Assembly: GCA_009192285.1 (NCBI GenBank)
Contig: CM018603.1
Span: forward strand, 6,879,613-6,943,612
Source: Morchella semilibera
Taxonomy: Eukaryota > Ascomycota > Pezizomycetes > Pezizales > Morchellaceae
Direction of reading: 5' to 3'
Length of the DNA stretch: 64,000 bases
Each line of letters starts with the position of its first letter. Position 1 is the first letter of the stretch. A program made the translations under genes and the position numbers. The notes under the pieces are model-generated. The model was not told where the DNA came from. It saw only the letters and a list, made by a program, of their open reading frames with translations, and did no database searches. Of the stretch, positions 33,821 to 44,481 are shown one piece after another.

Positions 33821-36250
33821 ATGGACGTGCTCCGCGAGCTCCTGCCCCTCTGGAGCAGCGTCGAGAGCTGGGCCGTCAGGTTATTCGTATGCTCTTCCCT
33901 TTCCCTTCTCTGGCCCCGGCCCCCACGGCTGCTGACGGGGGCGAGACAGTTCTTCATGGGTGCGATGACGCTGGCGCCTGCGATACTGCTGATACTGTTT
34001 GACGCGGGGATGTATGTGCTGCGGTGCCTGGTGCTGGGGCCGCTGGGGATAAGCGTGAGGGGGAGGATCTGGACGGGGGAGGAGGAGGAGGAGGAGGATG
34101 GGGGGGAGGCCGGGGAGAAGGAGGCCGGTGCGGTGGGTGGGGGGCTTGGTTAGGCGCGGGTGCGGGTGGGCGGAGCGGTGGGACGGACGGGGGTAGGTAG
34201 CGCTGGTTGGTTGTTTGGGTGGTGGTCGCTGACAGAGTAGATAGAACCAAGCGCTAGCTACATATCTTCCCCGACCCGGCCGGTATTCGTGCGCAAGTAC
34301 ATACATGTAGCTAGATGGCCCGGCTTTCGCGCGCGGGGGGGGTGGTGGTATATACATGTACATTCCCTAACCACCGACTGCGACTGCGACTACGGAATAC
34401 CCGGTTTCTCATTCGTTTTATTTATAGATCTACTTTTCCTTTTCTGTCGGCGCCCATGATGCGATGCCTGTATTTATGTCTGTATTTATGTCTATACTTA
34501 CTTATATATGTGCGTCTATGCTTGCCACCGCCTCTCTTGTCAACGAGAAGAACAGATAATAAGTACCGGGCGAGCTCCCAGAGTATATACAGGGTGTAGG
34601 CCTGGTAGGGCGCGCTTGTAACACGTACCCACCACCGTACTAGTGCCCGGCCCGGTGATCTGATATGTGCGGGTACGTACCCACGTACTCTACGTTGCTG
34701 TGTGAGTCGATCCACCCCCGATCGACAACCCGCTGCTTTGGTTGTTATGTGCGCGGGCCCGGATCGACAGTGTCTCACGATGGCGCAATGCACCCACCCA
34801 CCCCGCCCGACCTCAGGTTGTCTATCATAAGCTGTTTTGCGCCGCTCGCTTGGTGGTGTCCCTGTGCGTGGATGCAGACGTAACCGTCTATACGTGTAGG
34901 AAGGAGTACTTACGCTGTGGCCTGCGGTCTGGCTAGCGGGCGCGGGTTATGTATGTTCGTTCTCTTCTGTTTGGCGGGTAGGATAGGGGGCGTGCGTGTG
35001 TTGCTGCCGGTCTTGTGGACCCCCGGGCGGGACTGTATACCGGGTGTGTACGGGGGTCGGGTGCGCGGTCGGTGAAAGGGGGGGGGTAGTGGTGGGTGTT
35101 GTCGTAGCAGTCATGGGGTGTCACTCGCGCCAAGGCCGGACGTGGCGGGGGGTATATCCCAGATATATGTAGTAGGCAGTCGGCTCCCGTGGATTGTTGC
35201 CGTACCTACTGGGGGTCTTGGTTGGTAGCGGCTTTGTGGTTTGGTTTGGTTTGGGTGGAATGGGGGAACACAGCAGAAGGTCGTGGTGGTCTCGTTTTGG
35301 TTTAATGTAGGCGTACCAGTGGTAAGCCTGGGAGGGAGGGAGGGGGGTGGGTGCGGTATACATGTAGTGGTTTGTAGGTGTACGGGTGTCGCTTCGTCTT
35401 GCGGTTGGTTCTCGCTCTCGGACTATGGCCCGGTAGATGCGTCGTAGATGCGGTAGGGAGCTCGCTACTGTGTGTGTGGGTGTGTGTGTGGTTATGGCTT
35501 TACGCATTTCCGTGGCACTTTGTAGCGGTTTGGTTTAGCATCCGCTTTTACACGGGCGCTGCTGCTTACGACGACACTTCTACCTGTTGCGGCCTTGCAG
35601 ACGGCTTTAAGATGGTAGCGTCGCTCAGCTCGTAGGCTGGGGGTGGTCGGTGTGTGTGTGGTGCACTGGTGGAGCACGGGCCGGGTCGTCTGTGGGTGCG
35701 TTTGCGTGGACATGCAGCATTAGTCTTTACCGGCTGCTGTGTGCGGGAGGCTGTAGAGACGACCGGTTGTGTTGTGTGCGCACCGGACAAGCTGGTTAGT
35801 GGCACTACGCAAGTGACACATCCTACTGTTCTGTGTGCGATTAAAGAACCCCTTTTACCTAAAAAGAGTTCGAGTGATAGTCTATGATCCGGTGGAATCC
35901 CTGTAAAGTTGGGGGTCAGTATCGACGCGCGGGGAGGCATGTCGTGTCTTTGATACGTCTCTGCTGTTCTGGGCTCGTGTCGTGAGGGGGTGTACCGATA
36001 AGACACCGGGATTGTAGTTTCCCGTGCGTGTCTTTCCCGCGCGCGGCGGTATGCTTACTACTCGTTTGATGGGGTATTCTACGCTGTTGCTCAAGGTTAC
36101 GGGTACTGGTGTAGTGCTAGAGGTGCCTGCCGTTTAAGTCCGCCCGGCCTCGAGGTCGTGGACCATACCGGGTCGGCCCTCCACCCAAGACGTGCGCTAT
36201 CGGGCTCGGGTTAAACGGCGAACAGAGATGATGATCTGCCATTCGCAGGT
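33700..36250. other. GC-rich, G/T-skewed island, mostly without genes
   Basis: In contrast to the AT-rich intergenic DNA elsewhere, this stretch is GC-rich. From about 34,100 the plus strand is strongly rich in G and T (GTGGGTGTG, GGGGGGG words). Chance frames in it are numerous on both strands, rich in Pro/Arg or Gly/Val, and lack domain features. Three TACATGTA copies occur. No known element is recognised. Confidence 0.5.
33821..34153 (+). CDS. hypothetical small membrane protein
   Basis: 110 aa, from ATG in a fair context (CACCGATGG) after a long CT-rich leader. A central hydrophobic helix lies at about 49-72 (MTLAPAILLILFDAGMYVLRCL) with another possible one at about 20-34. The C-terminus is acidic, EEEEEED followed by a Gly/Glu/Ala-rich end. 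I do not recognise the family. It lies in GC-rich DNA where chance frames are long, so it may not be real. In favour are the leader, the coherent hydrophobic profile and the isolated position. Confidence 0.35.
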   Translation: MDVLRELLPLWSSVESWAVRLFVCSSLSLLWPRPPRLLTGARQFFMGAMTLAPAILLILFDAGMYVLRCLVLGPLGISVRGRIWTGEEEEEEDGGEAGEKEAGAVGGGLG

Positions 36251-36662
36251 CCTGTAGTTATGGGAGAGTACGACTCTGTACGATGGGTGCGGAAGGTGTA
36301 GATGCTGGTACACCCGCTTTTGAAGTCTGGTAGATGGTTCCTCCGCCCGGCTCCGGGCCGTCATCATACGGTGCATGCGTTTATATGGCGCCTTTGGTAT
36401 GGCATGGTGTATAGATCTGTGCTATACATCAATGCGAACGCACCTTGGTCGGCCTATCTCAATTCGACCTCACCAGGAATCTTAATATTGCACACCAAAG
36501 TGCTTTTTCCAACGCACTTCCGGCCCACAGTACTAAGTCTTATTTTCTCCCACCCCGCCCTCCCCGCATGCCGATGCCTTCCCCTACTTGCATTTGCTAG
36601 TCCCTGCTGCGTTTCCTGGTGAGTTACCCGGTACGCTTGATACCACCACAAACTAACCCAAA

Positions 36663-37259
36663 CTAACTTGCCGATAACATCTCCCCAACCGAGACTGTCT
36701 CGAAAACTACTGGTAGCCAGTTCATACCAGCTTTGCAGAAGGCTTTAGACCCCACACCAGGAAATTTCGATCCCGTTCTTGCAAACGCAGGAGCATTAGG
36801 TGTTGTGTTCCAATGCAGTACCAGCTCCGCCAATTGTAGCACGTCGACATGAGCTGCCGGGAAGGTAATGTTTGTTGGCTTCCATGGGCATTCCAACTCG
36901 CATTGATAAAATGTTTTTATCATCCGCTGCATCAGTGTCTTTGAAAACGGATTTCTTTCAGTCGCGAACTGTTTTAGTAACGCCTCTCTAGATTCTGCAG
37001 ATCCTCGCAATCTATCTGATACTAAATTTTCGCTATCCGCCGATGCCACTGCCGCGTGAGCCGAGATCGAGGCTAGTCTAGACTGCTGCTCTCGAAAACT
37101 TGCTAGCGAGGGTCCACGAAGTTCGGGGATCATGAATCTCTCACTCAGGTGCCGTAGTGCAGTTGTAGCTGTTTCTACCGTTGACATTTCCCTGTCCGTC
37201 AACATCATCACTGCTGTCTCGCGAGATACTGCGCCAGCTGTACCTAATGCTAGGTACAT
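36663..37259 (-). CDS. hypothetical protein, 198 aa, unrecognised
   Basis: An uninterrupted frame, MYLALGTAGAVSRETAVMML... to ...VVFETVSVGEMLSAS. Composition is that of a normal soluble protein and not low complexity. A stop codon lies two codons upstream of the ATG, so either this is the full frame or it is an internal exon with an unseen 5' part. Cys-containing FYQCELECPWKP and a C-terminal FPGVGSKAFCKAGMNWLPV are visible but match no family I know. It could be a fragment of a mobile element or a lineage-specific gene. Confidence 0.4.
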   Translation of the reverse strand: MYLALGTAGAVSRETAVMMLTDREMSTVETATTALRHLSERFMIPELRGPSLASFREQQSRLASISAHAAVASADSENLVSDRLRGSAESREALLKQFATERNPFSKTLMQRMIKTFYQCELECPWKPTNITFPAAHVDVLQLAELVLHWNTTPNAPAFARTGSKFPGVGSKAFCKAGMNWLPVVFETVSVGEMLSAS

Positions 37260-40200
37260 GTGTCAAACACAGATAGCCGCTGTCACTGTCAACGTACCAG
37301 CTCGAGCAACTATTCGCACTAGGAATCCGCATAAAGCCGATCCGTGAAGTGGCCATCCGTACCGACCAATACTGCCTGCAAGACCTAAACATTTCCAAAC
37401 CCTTGTCGGAATATGTGCCATGCAGCCAGACTCCCCAGCGTGGCCGCAGCTTCCGCCGCTCTGTTTATAATTTTTCCTTCCACCTTCGGACCGGTCCCCC
37501 CAGGGCCGTACGGAGTAAAAAGCTAAAGTCTTTCAGTACGCCTGGGTTAGTTAGCCTCCTCTGGTCCCTCCGGATAACTCCCCATAGAGCTCTGAATATG
37601 CGTATCCATCACCACCGCCGCCAAGTCTCTATTCCCCGCGCCCCCAGCCCTTGACTCCACCGGCCACGGCGTCCATCCAACTACCCAGCTTTCCGTCAAA
37701 CCGCCACCCGGCAATGGGCCCCGCTCTAGCTAGTCCTATCATAATCATACCCTCCGTCCAACACCAGGAGCGGTATCGCTTGGTCGCGGAGGCTTTCGTT
37801 CCACCTACGCCCTTGATGCTTCGGTCCGAGAGGGGTATTTAGAAAATCACAGATATGAGGCATGCTTGCAAAAAGAGGTACGGATCCCCGGGTGGTTAGA
37901 GCGGGCGGTCTATTCTAACGGAAACTAGCCGGAAACTCAATCGACATCTCGCTAATCGGGCATTGGTCAAGCGTATCCCACTTTGCCAGGATGGTTGATA
38001 TTAGCTTGCTGTGTCGCCCTCATACCCATATAGTAGCTGCTTGTTCATACTGGGGTGTGGTAATTAGGACTTCCAGTGTTCATATGGGCCCGGCGTGGGT
38101 TTATTAACACACACCTGGACGTCACCTTATATTTAATCCATGGGGAAGGCCAAAAGGTAAGAACATGCAAACAAACTTCAAGAAGTGTTTGTAATTGGCA
38201 TAGTAGTCCCTATGGATAGCACAGCAAAGACTGGGTGATTTATGCTTTGAAGGCATAAAAGAGAATGCAGCGGCCGATGTGAACACCAAGAGACTGGAAT
38301 ATTGGGGCCCTAATATCTATTGTAGTGATACGGTGATAAAAACAATCACCCTTTACTAACTCTCAAGTAACGGCGGAGGCATCGGGCAAGAGCCTACCAT
38401 GCTGAAGCCTCGAATTGCGGGTGCAGAAGCTGCCACCATCGCCTCCAGGAATTATGCGGACATCGACAACTAGTATTATAATGGCATGTCCAATTCAAGT
38501 CAGTTACCAACTCTGCTTTGAGATGTTTAAAGTCTCAAGCCATCAGTACTCAAAAACAATACTAGATGGTCACGATGCTTTTGCTCCCTGTTACAAAACC
38601 CCTACAACCCTATGGATACATTTGAGTTCTTGGATTCAACTCTGTAAGCCACGTTGGGCACTATCCTATATCTGGATCGCGAACACTTTTAAAGAGTGGC
38701 TGTACGTGGCAAGGGAAGAGGTGATTATTGCCGATATGTAAGGCCCCGCACGGATGTAAACTTTGCCCCAGATTGAGGGCCCAAATCCCGTGTGTTCATC
38801 CTGTTTCACAGAAACATATTTATCATGCGGCGGCCAGAGAGCTGTTATATTTACAATCCCCAATGACAAAAGTTAACCGAAGTACAAGAGAGTAGAATAG
38901 GTACGTACATATAATATACATGCACTTGCGTAGTACATGGGAGTTTTGATATTCAGCTGCAGCCGGTCCATGGGTCCTCTCGCTGAGTAGCTGTGTACCC
39001 GCGATCGGTGCAGGGGTTGATTGGTAGGCGAGATCAATACAGGCACATATCTAGGATCTGTCTGAAGGGATATTTACCCGCGCTGTACAACACAATCCCG
39101 ACACTGCTCCGATATAGTGTCTGCCGGGCCTATTTCCCGAGAACATGCAAAGCGGGAATCAAGGAAGTCAGTCAGTACCACGCCGAGTTACACTTTTATC
39201 CTGCAGCTCAACGTCATTGCGAGGTCATCGAGGCGACAGGTTCTGTTCTGTCTGCTCCTCTGGAGGTAACGAGACAGTTTGGCACCGGTAGATTGTAAAT
39301 CTCAATTGGGTTAAGTTTTCCCCGTCATGGGACATCACTCACCCCCCGCTTCGCAGTGCACACACCATTTAACTACATGTAGAGTACATGTAGTAAGAAT
39401 CCGATGCACTATATACAGCTAGAGACCTTTGCACTGGGAAAATATTGTTTAGGACAGTTACTTCACTGCCCATCCCGGCATATCCCACAGCCAACATCAG
39501 ACGCTATTATATCAGGGAAAAAAAAAAAAAAAAAGCCAAACCAATGCACAATTTTACATATAATGCATGTAGACTTGATTCTTGCACCTGGATTGACATG
39601 CACAAACAGAAACAAAGTTTTTGAGCTAATACTATTACTGAACACATGCGCCTAAAGTAAATTGCTATAGAAGGGGCGTAATCCTAACTCGGCAGCTAGA
39701 TGGATACATATTTTATTTTAACCCTAACAATTGGAAAACGTCAAGATATTTGGCGGGGTGCAATCGATTGAGCTGAAGCAAGGGCGCCAGCCAGCTTTGT
39801 TGCCGGGGCAGGGATCACGAGTCGGCAAGTCGGCTTCCAAGAAAAGCCAATTGTGGAGTTAACCCTAGGATATCACGCGCCTTGAAGCTCGGGCTCAATC
39901 GATCAAGACTAATGGTATTGTACAAGTCTGGTCGGATATTAAAGCCTACTGTAGCATCTGGCTACAGGGACTGTAACTGTGCTTTGTTCCTCTCAAGCAT
40001 ACTAAACAGGCAACGATAAATTAACTTATATTGACCCGATGATCATGCACATTAATCATGAATTGATGTGCACAGCGGTGAGCTCCTTAATCTAACACAA
40101 TTCCCGAGCATTGGTGAAGGACAATAAATTGCCACGTCCACGGTATAGAAATCTCCGCAGTGAAAGATAGACATCTAGCATACTGCACATTAATTAACGA

Positions 40201-41388
40201 TGAAGATCTATAATACGAATATAGTTATATAACGGATTCCCATATGTCTTTCCGAGTTAACTCAGCCCCAAATAAATGTAGTTTGAAATGGCGTACATAC
40301 AGTTTGTGGAGTTGCTTTTATGTATGTACACAAGTACATCCACAGATGTTTAATTCGATGAATTCGGTTTTACTCCTCGGACCTCATAGTACCGGGGCAA
40401 AACACGAAAGACTACATGTATATTAGTCTCGTTCCCAGACCCAATCGGTATTTCATAAAATACTAATACATAAAATACTACATCTCCAACCCAAAATAGG
40501 GGATGGGCACGAGACTACATGTATACATGTATGTACCTCTCTCCGAGGGACCTGGCACGTGCTGCCAAGCCGATCTTTTCTTGGCAAAAAGGCATGGGTT
40601 CTTACACATCCATGCCCCTGTCGGCAACGGACTGTGTGTCACAAACAATCACTCGCCTGCACGGTGCACACAAGTGTCCGGGATAGTGGCTACTGTAGCG
40701 GAAGTACATGTAATTATTGTGGTGTATGCTTCTAATACAGGAGGGAATCTAGCTGCCCTTTTATAACAGTAGTTGCCTTGGCGCAAATACAGTAATGACA
40801 TAATATAATAGTGGTCTAGGCCTCGCCACAATTATTACATGCAGGGAGGATATACTTTCCCCGGCTCGCAACAATGATCCCAACACGAGGAGCCGGCGTG
40901 AACGCCGTTACACCAAAACACCCTCGGGGCCATTTCCTATCGAGTTCGGACAAGATATAAATAGGCGTTTCATCCATTCTCTCCTCTGAAGTATCTTGCT
41001 AATTACATGTAATAGTAGTGGCAGTACATATTGGGGCGACGGTAGGGGGATTCACTCATAATTGCAGCAAAGGGACCAAAAGATTTCTTTTAATAATCAA
41101 TTGCAATTGAATTACAGATACTATAAAGAGAGTCCTAGCCCAGAACGGACTGATAAAGATCCCGCTATACCACCGCTTTTCCACCACCTAATAAATAAGA
41201 AATCCATAAAATCCATCACCCCCCATCCTTCCCTTGTTGCCTATTACATTTTTGAGTTCCTCACACAGTTACAGCTACCCGCAAGAATAAAGAAAACTAA
41301 AACCAAAAGATCGTCGACTATCTCCTAGCTAGTAAACGCTATACTGTAGTAGCCACCCCCCGAAACACTAGCGTAGTGTGCGATCTGT
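37260..41388. other. intergenic, AT-rich, no genes seen
   Basis: Only short frames without family features. It contains a poly-A tract (39,521-39,535), a short palindrome at 40,046-40,075 (TGCACATTAAT...ATTGATGTGCA) and a cluster of TACATGTA motifs (39,377, 39,389, 40,415, 40,517, 40,524, 40,706, 41,008). Confidence 0.55.
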
Positions 41389-42032
41389 TTAAAGACCAAA
41401 CGCGCTGCAGCAGTAGCAGGTAGCGCCCCCGAGGAGTGTGAACAGGATTCCCGAGACGAGATCCAACACTCCATCAATGATGAGAGCAAGGAGGACGAGA
41501 AGACCGTTGATGGCAATCTTGAGATCACCAATGAGGGAAAGAATAAGGACGAGGAGAAGAGAGAGGAGACCACCGACTAGAGTAAATTCATTAGTATATA
41601 TATTCACCAAGCAATAAGACAAATGAGGGGAAACATACGAAGACCACACTTTCCAAGCAAGAAAGCAAGGACTGTATTAATGGCATAGAGAATCTCCGCA
41701 ACGATCTTAATTATAATGCTAATAATATCCGTGGGGCACTTCCATCCGCTAGGAATGTCTCCCTTTATGGTGGTGGTCCACTTGGTAATGATGACCGCAC
41801 ACTCCTTCTGCCAACTGATGATATGAGTGGTGGAGCAACTTCCACTGCAGGTGTTGGTCCACTTAGCGTGGCAGGTGTCGAGCTCAGACTTGCAGCTGTT
41901 GAGGTGACCAACGATGGTATCGCTGGTAGTATCGCGGATTGCGAGCTCAGGAGCAGGAGCTGCGACGGGAGAGGCAACAGCGAAGACGCTGAAGATGGCC
42001 ACGGCGGCGGAGAGAATGAATGAAGCGCGCAT
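41389..42032 (-). CDS. small secreted Cys-rich protein with hydrophobic C-terminal half, two exons
   Basis: The model is complement(41389..41576, 41639..42032), 193 aa, one 62-nt GT-AG intron splitting a Leu codon. Residues 1-20 form a clear signal peptide (MRASFILSAAVAIFSVFAVA, cleavage after VAS likely), then an Ala/Pro-rich propeptide-like stretch. Next is a Cys-rich domain with C-x6-C-x7-C-x3-C-x11-C spacing and WQKECAVIITKW. After GWKCPTD the chain turns hydrophobic, with three or four possible membrane or self-assembly helices ending GATCYCCSAFGL. It does not match the hydrophobin Cys pattern. Family unknown; a surface or secreted structural protein, or an effector-like protein, is possible. 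Confidence 0.75.
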
Positions 42033-42175
42033 ATTGACTATTGGTATTGGTTGCGAGAAGTTATTAAAGTGAGGGTAGTAGTAGAGTAGAAGTAGTGAAT
42101 GGCGGTGGTGGTAGTAGGCGGATGAGGAGTGAAGAGCGAGGTGAGGAATTGACTGATGAGGGGAGATTGTTAGGA

Positions 42176-42183
42176 CTTATATA
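42176..42183 (-). promoter_or_regulatory. TATA box of the secreted Cys-rich protein gene
   Basis: TATATAAG on the minus strand, 144 bp upstream of the ATG at 42032, with a CT-rich leader (minus strand) between. This spacing resembles that of other highly expressed filamentous fungal genes. Confidence 0.5.
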
Positions 42184-44427
42184 GAGAAAGTTGGAGATAG
42201 AAGGATAGCAGGTTAGTAGGAGGATTGTCAGTGCGTCTCCCGCACACCCCCCCCACCAAGCTGGCTAGTTAGTTGGAGTTTCCATATAGGTACCTCAATG
42301 CAGTATCGACTCTGCTTGCTCCCTCTCCTCCCCCTTGTAAGTTTGTTCAAGGGTATCATTTTTTTTCCTTCTTTTCTTTTTCCCCTCTATCTCTTCGATA
42401 TGCATATGTACCTTCTTCCAAATGCCGAGATTAAACCTGGAACAGACATGGAAGAAAAATTATCTCTAGCAATATTCCGTGCCGTAGTACAGAGTATCTG
42501 CATCTAGGCCGGAGGAGTTATTTTTCTTTCATTACTTTCTCTTTTTTTTTCCCATTTAATTCCGTTTTAGGAACAAGGCATTGGTTCGATAAGTCGGTGG
42601 CGGGTTGATCTTAATCGTCCTGTTTGGCACATGAACAAGTGATTGAAACTGACAATGTGAGGTACGTCTCTATACAATTGATTTAGCTTGAATTGTTATG
42701 TTTACTACCAGTATTGTGTACCATACTCTACTGTATACCGCCAATCTACCGTCCCATTCTCTCCTGTTGGTTTCTCTAGACCTTCAAAATTCAATGGGGA
42801 AACACATACATACTCGGAGCTAGGCGGAACCCTCCACCCGCCCATGCGCCTCTAGGGGCGAGGGTTGGGGAGGGGGGGGGGGTCGGAGGGTCGGAGGTAG
42901 GGAGTGTACTGTAGGTACTTTATCGATATCGCACACTACTTGATTCCCGAGGGAAGCTCATGCCCAACCAATTGGCACTGCAGTGCTATGCGCCACTATA
43001 GCTAGAATATAGTTGCCGATCCGATCCTAGGAGACCAGCACCCGTTTCCTCCAGTATCGCCCCAGGGGCGAAAAAGGGGTGCTTAGTACGTAAGCTAGTG
43101 GTTTTTATCATTGGCCCTTTCCCCTTTTTTTGAGGCTTTGCGTACGGACATTGTTCTCTAGCTACTGCGTCCCTTTCCATAGGGCTTAGATCTATAGCGA
43201 TTCGGAGTATTATTGCGCTTTCTTACTAGTAGACTAAGTCAAACGGTCGCGTCGGTACGTACGGCGCCCACGAATATGAGACAGAGTTTGTCAGTTTTTG
43301 TGCTGGACCCGCTGCCATGGCGGACACCAAATATCGCGTGGAGGGGAGATGTTGGTTAGTAGGATGTGGTTGTAGTTGGCTAGACTAGGGTGTGTTGTGG
43401 AGGCTAGAAGCCCCGTGGAAGACACACGGACACTGCAACTGTGCGCGGGCCTACTAACCACATGTACATGATGTTCACTCCTTACCAACACTCCCGCCCA
43501 CTAGCACCACTGCCACAGCACAAATCGGAAGAATACCTCCAACGTGATGTCTCGGACCGACAGGATTCGGATTTCGTATCTAGCAAAAAACGACCCACTA
43601 ACTGGCTGTCATAGCTATGTGCTTACTTAGTTACATGTAGTTTTTGTTTGCGATTTTTAGAGATTATTTCCGCCCCCCGCTCTCTTTACTTAGTTGCCGG
43701 AGCAGTGTTTGCCGATATCGTTGACCGCGTTTTCAGTCTGTGTAGCTCTCCTCCCTCAATGCAGAAGGGAAAGAAAAAAAAAAAGCCACAACGGCCCGTC
43801 CCTCCGTTGAGGTGACTTCAAGATGACGTCCTTCATCGTGTATCGGTATAATTGGCTTTGCTCACGATAGATATTGCAAGCAGGAAGGCAGGCAGGCGTC
43901 AAGCTTTTCCAACTGGCCAACAATCAGGGTAGGCCCCTCTCATGCTGCGTGATGTGCGGGTAGGTACAACCCTCCCAACCCTCCCAACCAAACAACCATC
44001 CATCCATCCACCCATCCGTTCAGTGGTACCGCAGGTAGTAGTACTAGGAGCCACAGTGCTACAATTCCCTCCCCCCAAGGGAAAGACTAGCAACCTGGAG
44101 TCAGGACAACCTACCAATTGTATTCCAGATCTCAGGTTGCACACTCTGTTTGTATTGGTTTAGTCGGACAATTAACCGGATGATCATCGCCTTGTTTGGT
44201 AGGCGAGGTGCGAGCCTTAGGCACAGGTTTTTAGGCGATACGGTGTGCAGTGTTCCAGAAGGAATTTCGGCTAGCAAAGTGGGACCGCCTGTGGGGATGT
44301 TTCAAAATGGACTCTCATCATAGGCAGATGTGTTAATCTGATTATCTTGATTCTTGGCATCTACTCCCTATTACACACCACTTCTTACTATTGCCCCTAC
44401 TTCCTACTAATCTAATAATAGAATAGA

Positions 44428-44481
44428 CCCCCCAACCCCCAACCCCCAACCCCCAACCCCCAACCCCCAACCCCCAACCCC
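44428..44481. repeat. microsatellite (CCCCCAA)n
   Basis: About seven tandem copies of the heptamer CCCCCAA, nearly perfect. The complement TTGGGGG resembles G-rich telomere-like DNA but differs from the TTAGGG telomere expected for filamentous ascomycetes. Confidence 0.95.

Noticed and set aside
33881-35507. Pro/Arg-rich minus-strand frames in the GC-rich island
   Set aside because: GC-rich DNA has few stop codons; compositions are extreme and there are no domains, introns or sensible starts.
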